From assembly GCF_002906255.1 (NCBI RefSeq), contig NZ_POTC01000001.1:62001-126000 (forward strand): a stretch of DNA of 64,000 nucleotides. Direction: 5' to 3'. Made by a program: the position numbers and the translations under genes. The stretch comes from Novacetimonas maltaceti (GTDB lineage: Bacteria; Pseudomonadota; Alphaproteobacteria; Acetobacterales; Acetobacteraceae). The notes beneath the pieces are model-generated. The model did no database searches. It was not told the origin of the DNA and saw only the letters and a list, made by a program, of their open reading frames with translations. Positions 19,678-27,754 of the stretch are shown here, one piece after another. Position 1 is the stretch's first letter. The number at the start of each line of letters is the position of its first letter.

Positions 19678-20142
19678 TTACGAAGGGTCGGTCGGCAACC
19701 CGCCATTGCCGAAGATGTAATTGCTGACCTGCTGTTCCAGGCTGACCGGTTCATGGGTATCGGTGATGACGGCATTGGGCGCCAGCGTCGTCACGCTGTT
19801 GCCTGCGCGCACCATCAGCGCCATGTCAGCCGTCAGTGACGGGCTGCCGATGGAAAGGCTTGTATCCGCCGGAAGGCTGACGGCACGATCCACCGTAAAT
19901 CCCACATTCGCCATATAGGTGGTGGGATCCAGCGTGATGGAGGTGACGCGCCCGACCGAGACGCCCCCCATCTCGACATCAGCGCCCACCTTGAGCCCGT
20001 TTGCGGAAATGAAGCGCGCCATGAGCGGGCGACCCGCCCTGTCCGGCCCCATCTGCGATGCGCGGGCATAGGCGCAGAACCCCGCAGCCACCAGCAGCAC
20101 CAGGCCGCTGGAAATGATCGCGCCGCTTCTTTCCCTTGCCAT
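19678..20142 (-). CDS. MlaD/MCE-domain protein, stand-alone
   Basis: From the ATG at 20142 the protein has 154 residues. One N-terminal transmembrane helix (about 8-27) is followed by a single MCE domain containing GLKVGADVEMGGVSVGRV and ending shortly after the beta-sheet. This matches MlaD, the hexameric periplasmic ring of the Mla phospholipid transporter. The mlaE, mlaF, mlaB and mlaC genes do not flank it, so partners must be elsewhere if it functions in Mla. It is read divergently from uppP, 93 bp away. Confidence 0.85.
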   Translation of the reverse strand: MARERSGAIISSGLVLLVAAGFCAYARASQMGPDRAGRPLMARFISANGLKVGADVEMGGVSVGRVTSITLDPTTYMANVGFTVDRAVSLPADTSLSIGSPSLTADMALMVRAGNSVTTLAPNAVITDTHEPVSLEQQVSNYIFGNGGLPTDPS

Positions 20143-20235
20143 GACGGTCCTTTGCCCATTTATGTATCGCGGCGATGGCACCGACCATCGCACCCAGACG
20201 TTGTACCAGTCTAATTCGCCACGGATATCCCGACA

Positions 20236-21078
20236 ATGACACTCCTGCAGGCAATCATCATTGCAATCATCCAGGGGGCGACCGAACTGTTCCCTGTCAG
20301 CAGCCTTGGGCACGCGGCCATCGTGCCTGCACTCCTGCACTGGTCGCTGGACCTGCATGGGGACATGTTCCTGCCGTTCCTGGTCATGCTGCACCTGGGA
20401 ACCGCCACGGCGCTACTGCTGTTTTTCTGGGGGGACTGGCGCGCCCTGCTGTCGGGGGCGTCAGGGCGCGATGGCGTGCAGCGGCAGATCGAAAGCGTGC
20501 GCATCTTCATCCTGCTCGGTGTCGCGACCGTCCCGGCGGTGATCGTCGGGGGCCTGTTCGAACACATGATCCGTCACCTGTTCGGCACCGCGCGCTATGC
20601 CGCGATCTTCCTGACGCTGAATGGCGCGATGCTGCTGCTGACGGAACGCATCAAGGGACGCGGGACGGAAAATGTCCTGAACCGTCCCATCGCGTCGCTG
20701 GGCATGGGGGAAGCCGTCGTGATCGGCCTGTGCCAGTGCCTTGCATTCTTTCCCGGCATCTCGCGTTCCGGGGCCTGTATCGTTGGCGGCCTGCTCAGCC
20801 GGCTGTCGCATGAGAATGCAGCACGGTTTTCGTTCCTCATGGCGCAGCCGGTCATCCTGATGGCCACGGTCAAGGAAGCGTTCGAGATGCGGCATGTCAC
20901 GCTGGAACCCGGACAACTGGAGACAGCCAGCATCGCGGCGGTCGTGGCCGCCATTGTCGCGCTGTTCAGCACGGCCATCCTGATGCGGTATTTCCATGAC
21001 CATGAAAAATGGGCGTTGCAGCCTTTCGGCTATTACTGCATCGCCATGGGGGTATTTTCCTTCATTTACCTGGGCTGA
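20236..21078 (+). CDS. uppP: Undecaprenyl-diphosphatase
   Basis: UppP (BacA) removes a phosphate from C55-PP so that the carrier can be reused for murein and other envelope polymers. The 280-residue polytopic protein has the QGATE motif at 13-17, PVSSLGH at 20-26 and a later PGISRSG. The second motif usually reads PVSSSGH or PVSSTGH, so Leu replaces the third Ser/Thr, while the catalytic His and Arg motifs are kept. The gene is followed 9 bp later by the SGNH hydrolase. Confidence 0.94.
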   Translation: MTLLQAIIIAIIQGATELFPVSSLGHAAIVPALLHWSLDLHGDMFLPFLVMLHLGTATALLLFFWGDWRALLSGASGRDGVQRQIESVRIFILLGVATVPAVIVGGLFEHMIRHLFGTARYAAIFLTLNGAMLLLTERIKGRGTENVLNRPIASLGMGEAVVIGLCQCLAFFPGISRSGACIVGGLLSRLSHENAARFSFLMAQPVILMATVKEAFEMRHVTLEPGQLETASIAAVVAAIVALFSTAILMRYFHDHEKWALQPFGYYCIAMGVFSFIYLG

Positions 21079-21087
21079 GGACGTTTC

Positions 21088-21852
21088 GTGCCGGGACTGC
21101 AGGACCATGACGTCAATCCGGCCATCCATGCCATACCGCGCATGGATGTCCCGTGGTGGCGGGAGCGTTTCTTGTGCAAGCAGCGTCAGGTGCGGCGCGA
21201 CATCATCGACCTGGTCTGGTTCGGGGATTCCATCACCCATAACTGGGAACGTCACGGGCCACCGGCATGGCAGGATTTCGCCCCGGTATGGCAGGCATAT
21301 TACGGCGACCGCCGGGCGCTCAACCTCGGTTTCCGGGGGGATGACACACGGAACCTCCTGTGGCGCCTGACGCATGGCGAACTGGAATTCCGTCATGCTC
21401 CACGCGTTTTCATCGTGATGATCGGGGTCAACAACCTCGGGCACCTTCGGCAGTGCGCCGGTCAGGCTGCGGGTGGCATCCGCCGTATTGTCGAACGCAT
21501 ACACCGCGCGTTTCCCGGCAGCACCGTTCTTCTGCCGGGTGTCCTGCCATCGCTGCGCTCCGCATGGGTGACATCGCAGACATCTGTGCTGAACCGGATG
21601 TTGCGTGCCTTTGCGGCCACGCGGGGACAATGGCTGCATTACGTCGACCTTGCCGGCTGCCTGCAAACGGATGGCAGGGTTGACGCAAACCTGTTCATGG
21701 ATCCGCTGCTGTCACCGCCGGGCCTGCCGTTGCATCCGCTCGCCATGGCGCAGGCATGTATGGCGCAGCGTCTGGAGCCGCTCATATGCAGGGCGCTGGG
21801 CGATCATCCGCACCATTATTTCCCGTCCCGTCCGGCCGCTGCCTACTGGTAG
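21088..21852 (+). CDS. SGNH/GDSL-type hydrolase
   Basis: The 254-residue protein starts at a GTG with GAGG 7 nt upstream, overlapping the uppP stop region. It has the SGNH blocks: block I WFGDSIT with nucleophile Ser48, block II GFRGDD with the Gly, block III MIGVNN with the Asn, and a late Asp...His pair in DPLLSPPGLPLHP. There is no signal peptide, so it is probably cytosolic. Known relatives deacylate lipids or deacetylate sugars. Its last 10 bp overlap the tail-to-tail mscS gene. Confidence 0.88.
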   Translation: MPGLQDHDVNPAIHAIPRMDVPWWRERFLCKQRQVRRDIIDLVWFGDSITHNWERHGPPAWQDFAPVWQAYYGDRRALNLGFRGDDTRNLLWRLTHGELEFRHAPRVFIVMIGVNNLGHLRQCAGQAAGGIRRIVERIHRAFPGSTVLLPGVLPSLRSAWVTSQTSVLNRMLRAFAATRGQWLHYVDLAGCLQTDGRVDANLFMDPLLSPPGLPLHPLAMAQACMAQRLEPLICRALGDHPHHYFPSRPAAAYW

Positions 21853-23069
21853 GCGCCCTGACCCTGTCCCCGTGTGCCGGGCGCGGAACCGCCCTGCCCC
21901 GGACCGTGATAGGCACCCGGTGGCGGCCGGTCGATCGGAGGCGAGAGCATCATGCCTTCGTGCATGCCGCCCTGCCCGGTGGCCGAGGCGACATAGGCCA
22001 GACGTTCGCGCGGCAGGGCCTCGGGGCATTCATCGCGCAGGAAAGCAATGATCTGCTCGCGTATTTCGCAGCGCAGATCCCAGCTCTGCATCGCTGAGCG
22101 CGCACTTGCGATGACGCGCACGGTCATGACCTGCGCGGTGCAGTCTGCGACCTGTACGTCAAAGACCTTGCCGTCCCACAAGGGGGCCGCATGCACGATT
22201 TCACGCAGGCGTTCGCGGATACGGTCCATGGGCGCATGGAAATCCACATACAGGAACACCACCCCGATCAGGGCGGCGGAATTATGGGTCCAGTTCTGGA
22301 ACGTGTTTTCAAGGAAGTATGAAATCGGCACGATATGCCGCCGCCAGTCCCATACCCGCAGCACGACATAGGTGGAGGTGATTTCCTCCACCCAGGCCCA
22401 GTCGCCGTTGATGATGATCAGGTCCTCCATGCGGATGGGCTGTGTCATGGCGATCTGCATGCCCGCGAACAGGTTGGTCAGCAAAGGGCGTGCGGCCAGA
22501 CCCACCACAAGCGAGGCCGCCCCTGCCGAGGCGAACAGGCTCAGCCCGTACTGGCGCACGGGTTCGAACGTCATGAGCGAGGCGCCAACCGTAAGGAACC
22601 CGATCAGCAGGTCGGCCGTCCGGCGCAGCATCCGCACCTGCGTCATGTGCGTGCGCAGCAGGATGTCGTCCTTGTCATTCTTGTCATTGATCCGCGCGAG
22701 ATAGGCTTCGGACAGGATGCGCGTCGCGACGACCGCCGCGTATCCCAGCATCAGCACGAACAGCACCAGCAGCGTGTGTGTCGTGGCCTGGATCATTTCA
22801 TAGGGCAGGCCGGATGCCGGCAGCGCCGTGCCGACAAACAGCACGACCAGCATGATGCGCACCGGGCGCTGCATGGCCATTGTGAAGGTACGGATGAACG
22901 CGCCGCGTTTCTGTCCCGGGATTCGCAGGACAAGCTTTGTGAAGAAACGGCTGAACAGTTCCGCCATCAGTCCGGCGGCGCAGAGCATAAGGATGGAGGA
23001 GACGGGTCCAGGCAGCCACCCGAAAAGATTTTTTAGGTCAGTAAGTACGGTAATGAATTCGTTTTTCAC
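21843..23069 (-). CDS. MscS-family mechanosensitive ion channel
   Basis: This 408-residue protein has several N-terminal hydrophobic helices. The MscS pore helix and beta domain follow (GAASLVVGLAARPLLTNLFAG, then a stretch with IRMEDLIII and VVLRVWD). The C-terminal vestibule region ends in a Gly/Pro-rich tail. Such channels release osmolytes on hypo-osmotic shock. Compared with E. coli MscS it has extra N-terminal helices, as in the YnaI/MscM-like branch. Confidence 0.92.
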   Translation of the reverse strand: MKNEFITVLTDLKNLFGWLPGPVSSILMLCAAGLMAELFSRFFTKLVLRIPGQKRGAFIRTFTMAMQRPVRIMLVVLFVGTALPASGLPYEMIQATTHTLLVLFVLMLGYAAVVATRILSEAYLARINDKNDKDDILLRTHMTQVRMLRRTADLLIGFLTVGASLMTFEPVRQYGLSLFASAGAASLVVGLAARPLLTNLFAGMQIAMTQPIRMEDLIIINGDWAWVEEITSTYVVLRVWDWRRHIVPISYFLENTFQNWTHNSAALIGVVFLYVDFHAPMDRIRERLREIVHAAPLWDGKVFDVQVADCTAQVMTVRVIASARSAMQSWDLRCEIREQIIAFLRDECPEALPRERLAYVASATGQGGMHEGMMLSPPIDRPPPGAYHGPGQGGSAPGTRGQGQGAYQ

Positions 23070-23222
23070 GAATGAATCTCAGCTTCTCTCTTATATATTC
23101 GGGGGTATGCCACGCATATCGCGCACGCAGCGGCAATGCGACCCTGAGGCCTGAATTCTTTTGCAGGAGAATCATGGCGATAACGGGTTGACTTCTCCCT
23201 TCGGTGGGGATATTCCGCACAC

Positions 23223-23323
23223 ATCCTAACGCGATGGCGGCGTAGCTCAGCGGTAGAGCAGGGGAATCATAATCCCTTGGTCGGCGGTTCAAATCCGTCC
23301 GCCGCTACCATCTGCGTTAGGAT
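23223..23323 (+). repeat. Perfect 10-bp inverted repeat enclosing tRNA-Met
   Basis: ATCCTAACGC at 23223-23232 is the exact reverse complement of GCGTTAGGAT at 23314-23323. Each arm is separated from the mature tRNA by exactly 3 nt. In the primary transcript the arms could pair and extend the acceptor stem, which would bear on 5' and 3' processing and on termination. Confidence 0.85.
23236..23310 (+). tRNA. tRNA-Met (anticodon CAT), elongator type
   Basis: This 75-nt tRNA includes an encoded CCA end. The acceptor stem GGCGGCG pairs with CGCCGCT (G1-U72 wobble). The anticodon loop is ATCATAA, so the anticodon is CAT. The T arm GGCGG-TTCAAAT-CCGTC is complete. The sequence resembles alphaproteobacterial elongator tRNA-Met. 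It lacks the C1-A72 mismatch of initiators. A tRNA-Ile2 with lysidine is less likely. Confidence 0.95.
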
Positions 23324-23614
23324 TGATTCCAAGTATTCGGCGACACTACGCGGCCTTCCATGGTCGGTTTATGCTGGGCATTGGTATCTTCCCTTTCCTT
23401 GTCATTTTCCATCAGGTGCGTGACCCTCCCGCTTTGCAACGGCATTGATGGCCTGTGCCCCCTGCCCTGCCGCTTGTGGCTGACGGAAGCTGTTTCCCGA
23501 TATTGGACCAAATCAGCAATTTTTTCCATCATGGCACAAAAGCGCACCTGAAGTTGCTTCAGGCGCGCTGAAAAAACGGGTGCGGGTCCGATGCTCTTTT
23601 CGCTCGTCGGGCGT

Positions 23615-23848
23615 TCAGGAAAGGCTGCTCCGGTCCGTCGTCGCCATCGCATGCGACGCCAGGAAGCGGAACTGCGCCTGTTCTTCGGGGTAGGCGGGAA
23701 TACCCTGCAGGGCGTGGGCCATCTTTCTGTGGTTCCGGAAACGGCCCCGCCGTTCCCATGGACGATCGGGATGCTGCTGGTTCCATATGCTGATCGCCAG
23801 CAGTTCAATCTCCGGGTTGGTCGTTCCCTGATCAGACTTCGTCGTCAT
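23615..23848 (-). CDS. Hypothetical small protein (77 residues)
   Basis: From the ATG at 23848 the product has 77 residues and a near-perfect ribosome-binding site (GGGAGGTGG, about 4 nt upstream). It is hydrophilic, with an IELLAISIWNQQHPDRPWE block and no signal peptide or membrane helix. I do not recognise the family. A longer frame on the same strand (to 23932) and an overlapping frame (23317-23808) lack comparable start signals. It is the first gene after tRNA-Met in a region of orphan genes. Confidence 0.6.
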   Translation of the reverse strand: MTTKSDQGTTNPEIELLAISIWNQQHPDRPWERRGRFRNHRKMAHALQGIPAYPEEQAQFRFLASHAMATTDRSSLS

Positions 23849-24152
23849 ATCCACCTCCCTGTGCATGCGCGGTGTTGGGGCGTTGGAACTTTCACAAGGT
23901 ATCTGTGATATTGCATCGCAGCCTGCCTTCAACGCATCATGCTTGTGTGGGTTCGACCTTCATGTTTTCGTGTCTGCCGGTGTCTGCCGGTGTCTGCCGG
24001 TGTCTGCCGGTGTGTGGCGGGGCTGTGGAAGGAAGAGGCCGGGCGCATGGATATTGACTGGTTGCGAAACGGCAGCAAAATCAGCGCGGTTGTCATCAAC
24101 CACCATCATGCAGCAACCTTTTTGACGAGATGGGGCGAAGGAGCCCTCTGCC
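23849..24152. other. Intergenic region with tandem repeat
   Basis: This 304-bp spacer lies between divergently read small genes. It carries the TGTCTGCCGG tandem repeat (listed separately) and otherwise nothing recognisable. Promoters for both genes must be here. Confidence 0.6.
23971..24010 (+). repeat. Four exact tandem copies of a 10-bp unit
   Basis: TGTCTGCCGG is repeated four times with no spacers. A fifth, degenerate unit (TGTGTGGCGG) follows at 24011-24020. The unit length of about one helical turn could stack protein sites on one face of the DNA, or it may simply be a slippage-prone repeat. It is not a CRISPR array. Confidence 0.9.
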
Positions 24153-24710
24153 ATGTCCTCTTTCTCTTTGTGCAAGATGTTTCTGGCGACCGCATGCAGC
24201 CTGCTGGTGACATGGGAGATGGCCAGCGTATCCCCTGCCGCAGCGCAGGAGGCGGCACGTCATGGCCCCACGGCGGAACAGAAGGCCGAACTGGAACGTG
24301 CGGTGCATGACGCGGTGAAGCATGACATGCAGACCGTGGCGCAGTATCCCCTGCCCAAGGATTTTTTCGCCCGCATACTGCCGCTGATGCAGCAGATCGA
24401 GCAGGCGCATCTTTCTCCCCCCACCAGTACCCCCAACACGACGCTGGCGATGACCATCCGGCGCACCGAAGGCATGCAGCAGCTTCAGCCGATCCTCCAG
24501 CGTTACGGCATGACGGCGCGTGATTTTGTCATGGGGATCACATGTTTCGGCATGACCGAAGCGGTCATGCAGGATCATTCCAAGGCGCACGGGGATCTGC
24601 CGCGCCTCAATCCGGCCAATATCAGCCTGATCAAGGAACATGATGGGCAGGCCCAGGAACTGATCCAGATGATGAGTGCCGAGGATGAGGAGGAAGAAAG
24701 CGCCCTCTGA
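24153..24710 (+). CDS. Hypothetical exported protein (185 residues)
   Basis: An N-terminal signal peptide (hydrophobic core about 9-22, cleavage probably after SPAAA-Q near residue 31) precedes a helical, charged mature part. It contains a Pro/Thr-rich turn (SPPTSTPNTT) and ends in a highly acidic tail (SAEDEEEESAL). GAAGGAG lies about 9 nt before the ATG. I do not recognise the family. It is presumably periplasmic. Confidence 0.65.
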   Translation: MSSFSLCKMFLATACSLLVTWEMASVSPAAAQEAARHGPTAEQKAELERAVHDAVKHDMQTVAQYPLPKDFFARILPLMQQIEQAHLSPPTSTPNTTLAMTIRRTEGMQQLQPILQRYGMTARDFVMGITCFGMTEAVMQDHSKAHGDLPRLNPANISLIKEHDGQAQELIQMMSAEDEEEESAL

Positions 24711-24739
24711 TCGCGGTGCAGGGCCATTGCCCTGCCCTG

Positions 24740-25846
24740 TCATGTGATGCTGCGGGCCTGATCCCCGGTCGGGACCTCCTCCGGCAGCAGTACGGTTCCG
24801 GCAGTGGATGGCGCGTCTTTTTTACGCCATTGCAGGTATTTCTCCCTCAGGCGGTCCTTGATGCGCCTGGCCCTGATGCAGAAGACAGGCGGCAGGCAGG
24901 ACAGGGCATATTCAATCACGCCCATGTTTTTCACGAAACAGGATTGCCTGTGGAGCCATGGCATGAGGCCTGATGCCGTGACGGGTGTCAGCAGGTCGGC
25001 AGGAAGCCGGATTGCGACATCGCGGCCAAGCAGTAGTCTGCGAAGGAAGATGAAATAGGTATCATTGCTTGCCCCCTTCTCCTCCCATGGCTTGGATGTC
25101 AGTGCCGCATGGAGGATGAGTGGGGTATGTTCCTGGAAACGACAATCCAGCGTATGTGCATCCCGCGTTTCCAGAAAACGGAAATCCCAGCGATAGACCT
25201 GTTTTTCAACAGGGGCGAGCGAGACGGCATCTGTGGCGTATTCGCTCATCAGGATGGCATTGAGGGCATCCTGATCCGATTGGGCCGTTGGTGAGTCCCA
25301 TTCGCTGCCTTCCTGGTAGGTTGGATGGGAATGTATGGCTTCACATGCCTGCCACCAGCGGGCCAGCAGGTCGGGCCAGTAGTCGGTGGAAAAGGCCACA
25401 AATCCGGAACAGACATATGTCTGGCGGCGTGGAGGGGATTGCAATGCAAAGATCTCTTCCCACTGGGCATGCCACCGGTCGTCGATCGGGTTGGGAAAGG
25501 CGCAGATCCCCCCCTGGCGTGCCTGTGCAATCAGCGGGGCGAGCGATCCGGTCACGATCATGTCGGAATCAATGATCACGGCAATGCCGGATGCGTTGGC
25601 GATATGGGCAAAGGCCTTGTACTGGCCCGGGTTCCTGATCTTCGCCGGATCGAGTTCCACAAGCTCCACCTGCCTGCATCCCGCCAGCACTTTCCTTTGC
25701 GCCGGGGTCAGTCCGCAGTCCCCGACCCGGATGGTCTGGGTATGGCCTGTAAGGATCAGCGAATTGATCAGCGCAACAAGTCCGGGGAAATACGGGGCAT
25801 TGCTTATTGTATAAAAGCAGACATCACCATCCGTCGCCATGTCCAT
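24740..25846 (-). CDS. Glycosyltransferase, GT-A fold (GT8-like)
   Basis: The 368-residue protein begins with a typical GT8-like strand (CFYTISNAPYFPG). The metal-binding DxD is DSD at 93-95 in VIIDSDMIVTG, and a later SDQDALNAIL block matches the GT8 acceptor-side motif. The C-terminal 100 residues are helical and basic with no clear membrane helix. The donor and acceptor are unknown. No sugar-nucleotide or O-antigen genes adjoin it. It overlaps none of its neighbours and looks like an isolated accessory gene. Confidence 0.75.
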   Translation of the reverse strand: MDMATDGDVCFYTISNAPYFPGLVALINSLILTGHTQTIRVGDCGLTPAQRKVLAGCRQVELVELDPAKIRNPGQYKAFAHIANASGIAVIIDSDMIVTGSLAPLIAQARQGGICAFPNPIDDRWHAQWEEIFALQSPPRRQTYVCSGFVAFSTDYWPDLLARWWQACEAIHSHPTYQEGSEWDSPTAQSDQDALNAILMSEYATDAVSLAPVEKQVYRWDFRFLETRDAHTLDCRFQEHTPLILHAALTSKPWEEKGASNDTYFIFLRRLLLGRDVAIRLPADLLTPVTASGLMPWLHRQSCFVKNMGVIEYALSCLPPVFCIRARRIKDRLREKYLQWRKKDAPSTAGTVLLPEEVPTGDQARSIT

Positions 25847-25906
25847 TCTCTTCTTGTATATTGACCTGAAATAAAAGAATCAGATTTCATAATTGTTTTG
25901 AGGTAT

Positions 25907-26092
25907 CTATATTTTTGGCAGGGGTATATGTGGGGAAAACAGGCATCCCAGAATGATTCCTGTCAGGAAAAGGATGACCATCATTGTGGTCAGCATGGCG
26001 TTTCTTCGCTCCAGCGGCGTGCCGAACGGCGGCTTGAGGCTTTTATCGGCCAGGGGCGGTGGTTCGCCACTTTTCTTGAAATTATTGCTCAT
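25907..26092 (-). CDS. Hypothetical small membrane protein (61 residues)
   Basis: The N-terminal half is polar and Pro-rich (GEPPPLADKSLKPPFGTP). One hydrophobic helix follows at about 33-52 (MLTTMMVILFLTGIILGCLF). The basic residues before the helix suggest that the N-terminus is cytosolic. There is a weak AAAGG upstream of the start. The family is unknown and expression is unproven. Confidence 0.45.
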   Translation of the reverse strand: MSNNFKKSGEPPPLADKSLKPPFGTPLERRNAMLTTMMVILFLTGIILGCLFSPHIPLPKI

Positions 26093-26501
26093 CGGACAGC
26101 CCTTTATTGGAAGTTTTGCCCGTCAACGTCACCTGTATCCTGAAAGTTTCCAGATATTCAGGAATATGATTGGGAAAATGACATTTAAATTAATTGAATA
26201 CATTAAAAATTATTTGCATATATTATGACTCCCTTCCCTCCCGCCATGGGAAAAGACCGGGCGTCCGGTCACTGGAAAATGTTCCGGAAATCCGCATGCA
26301 GCCTTCCCTGCCGGTCATATGAGATGTCAGGAAACCGGTCCGTAACTGCAAGGGCCAACCCGCCTGCGATGCAGTCCGCACGCCCGATCCGTCCGGCAGG
26401 TGTTTTGTCGCGGATTCTAGGGGAGTGGTCTGGTTATTTTTCACAGAGACGGCTATGCCTCCTCTGTCGTTCCTTGCTTTATTTTTTCCATGGGCCTGTC
26501 A
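26093..26501. other. AT-rich intergenic region
   Basis: This is about 400 bp without a convincing gene. 26150-26225 is strongly AT-rich (ATTTAAATTAATTGAATAC and similar). A perfect hairpin GACCGG-gcgt-CCGGTC occurs at 26255-26270. A second, ACAGAG...CTCTGT with an inner GG/CC, spans 26443-26467 and is followed by a T-rich stretch before the lipoprotein gene. A possible minus-strand GTG frame at 26223-26444 looks like chance. Confidence 0.55.
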
Positions 26502-26948
26502 ATGAAACACCGGTTACGCAACACCATTGTCACACCTTGTCGCACATGGATGACGGCCATCGGCATCATGGTGGCTCTTGCCGGTTGTTCGCATAAACCC
26601 TTCAATCGTGGGCCGTATCTGGCTTATGGACTGGGGCCGAATACGGCCTATGTCCCGGTCGAACCTTACGAGGCTGCTGAGAATATCAGGCGCGCACTGG
26701 CGTGCAACAACCTCAGCACCAAGCCTTTCATGCGTCACGACCTGCAGGAGGAGCGGTTCATCATTTCAAATGCGGTCCTGCCGGGCACGACCAAGAGTTA
26801 CGAAATCCTTGCGGCCTGGTCGTTTACCGGAACGCTGGTGCATATCAACTCGTCCGAGGCTGTGCCCACGGTCGTCAGCACCATCAGTGACTATGCAAAG
26901 CAGGGCGCGACCTGCCCTGCCGCAGACCTGCCAAAGACCAGCAACTGA
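26502..26948 (+). CDS. Hypothetical lipoprotein (about 148 residues)
   Basis: The signal region has a hydrophobic stretch ending in the lipobox LAGC, so the mature protein should be lipid-anchored in the envelope. An in-frame ATG at 26490 would add four residues, and neither start has a strong ribosome-binding site. The mature part has Tyr/Pro-rich blocks (GPYLAYGLGPNTAYVPVEP) and two later Cys residues. I do not recognise the family. A strong hairpin terminator follows. Confidence 0.65.
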   Translation: MKHRLRNTIVTPCRTWMTAIGIMVALAGCSHKPFNRGPYLAYGLGPNTAYVPVEPYEAAENIRRALACNNLSTKPFMRHDLQEERFIISNAVLPGTTKSYEILAAWSFTGTLVHINSSEAVPTVVSTISDYAKQGATCPAADLPKTSN

Positions 26949-26960
26949 CCGGAAATGAAT

Positions 26961-26990
26961 GAAGGGGCGTGCGACATGGCACGCCCCTTC
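26961..26990. terminator. Perfect 12-bp hairpin between convergent genes
   Basis: GAAGGGGCGTGC (26961-26972) pairs with GCACGCCCCTTC (26979-26990) across a 6-nt loop. It starts 12 bp after the lipoprotein stop and lies 27 bp from the end of the opposite gene, so it can serve both strands. A GTTTTTC stretch follows about 13 nt later on the plus strand. Confidence 0.75.
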
Positions 26991-27017
26991 CTGTATGAGG
27001 TGAGGTTTTTCGCCGCC

Positions 27018-27311
27018 TCAGGCAGAAGGGCTTCTTGCCGCCGGATAGGCCGCGTGCTGGATGCAGGTCGCCGCCATCAGGTGACCATTGCTAAAGGGCT
27101 GTATGCAGGGTTCATCCGCAGGACAGGTTCCCAGTGTGTCGCACTGGCTGTCCTCTGCTGCTGCCTTCTGCACGACACCAAGCAGTCTGGCCTGCTGCAG
27201 CGGGGTCAACATCTCCACCGCTGCGGCAAGGGCATGTTCAAGGCCGGAAATATGGGCCTCGTAAACCAGGATCTGTCTGGCAGACATGGGAGCGGTTTTT
27301 CTTTCAGTCAT
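27018..27311 (-). CDS. Hypothetical protein (97 residues)
   Basis: From the ATG at 27311 (AGGGG about 10 nt upstream) the protein has 97 residues. The N-terminal half is helical and Ala/Leu-rich. The C-terminal half holds four Cys and several His (SQCDTLGTCPADEPCIQP ... CIQHAA), which could bind a metal. There is no signal peptide. The family is not recognised. It converges with the lipoprotein gene. Confidence 0.5.
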   Translation of the reverse strand: MTERKTAPMSARQILVYEAHISGLEHALAAAVEMLTPLQQARLLGVVQKAAAEDSQCDTLGTCPADEPCIQPFSNGHLMAATCIQHAAYPAARSPSA

Positions 27312-27437
27312 GATATTTATTGCCCCTGAGATATGGGTCGTCATTCACGACCCATAATTTTCGTTACCTACCATACCTGTAATGGACACACCCTGCATGG
27401 AAAAATCATCATTTCATCATGTATGATTTTCTGGAGA

Positions 27438-27505
27438 GGGGCGCTTAATACAGTATTTTTGATATAGCAAAAAAATTATTAATACAGGTTAACATGTAGC
27501 GCCCC
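27438..27505. repeat. Inverted GGGGCGC arms enclosing direct repeats TTAATACAG
   Basis: GGGGCGC (27438-27444) and GCGCCCC (27499-27505) are inverted copies. Between them TTAATACAG occurs twice (27445-27453 and 27479-27487) in an otherwise very AT-rich stretch. The element lies in the spacer between two leftward small genes. It could be an operator or promoter region, or a remnant of a small mobile repeat. Confidence 0.5.
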
Positions 27506-27583
27506 GTATGGGGAGCACATTATTGTCATCCTGACGGGCAATATTGTTGCATGACAGGAGCAGGATATCCCTGCCCCCACTGG

Positions 27584-27754
27584 TCAGTAGTTCGATGGGC
27601 GACTGGAGGCGACTTTCTGCGCATGGCCCTTCATTTCCTGCGCGATGCCACTGCGTGCAATTTTCCGGCTTCCCATGACATAGCCGATTTCCTGCTTCAG
27701 CTGCCCGGCAATGATATTCGCCGTGCTGGAAATGATGTTCTTGAAATTTGTCAT
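27584..27754 (-). CDS. CsbD-like small protein (56 residues)
   Basis: From the ATG at 27754, with GAGGAT about 8 nt upstream, the protein has 56 residues. Its pattern, AGQLKQEIGYVMGSRKIARSG followed by EMKGHAQK, matches the spacing of Gly and Lys in CsbD-like stress proteins (G..K...G...G......G....KG..Q). CsbD proteins are general-stress proteins of unknown activity. Assignment rests on this short pattern and is moderate. Confidence 0.55.
   Translation of the reverse strand: MTNFKNIISSTANIIAGQLKQEIGYVMGSRKIARSGIAQEMKGHAQKVASSRPSNY

Noticed and set aside
23317-23808. 163-codon minus-strand frame just after tRNA-Met
   Set aside because: Arg/Trp/Pro-rich composition and no good ribosome-binding site. 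The overlapping 77-codon frame at 23615-23848 has a near-perfect one.
23971-24020. CRISPR-like array
   Set aside because: The TGTCTGCCGG copies are contiguous, without spacers, and no cas gene is present.
24153-24710. Periplasmic chaperone or Spy-like protein
   Set aside because: The acidic tail and helical content suggested it, but no LTxxQ-type motif is present, so the gene stays hypothetical.
26223-26444. 73-codon minus-strand frame
   Set aside because: GTG start, no domain, unremarkable composition, and it contains a hairpin. Probably chance.
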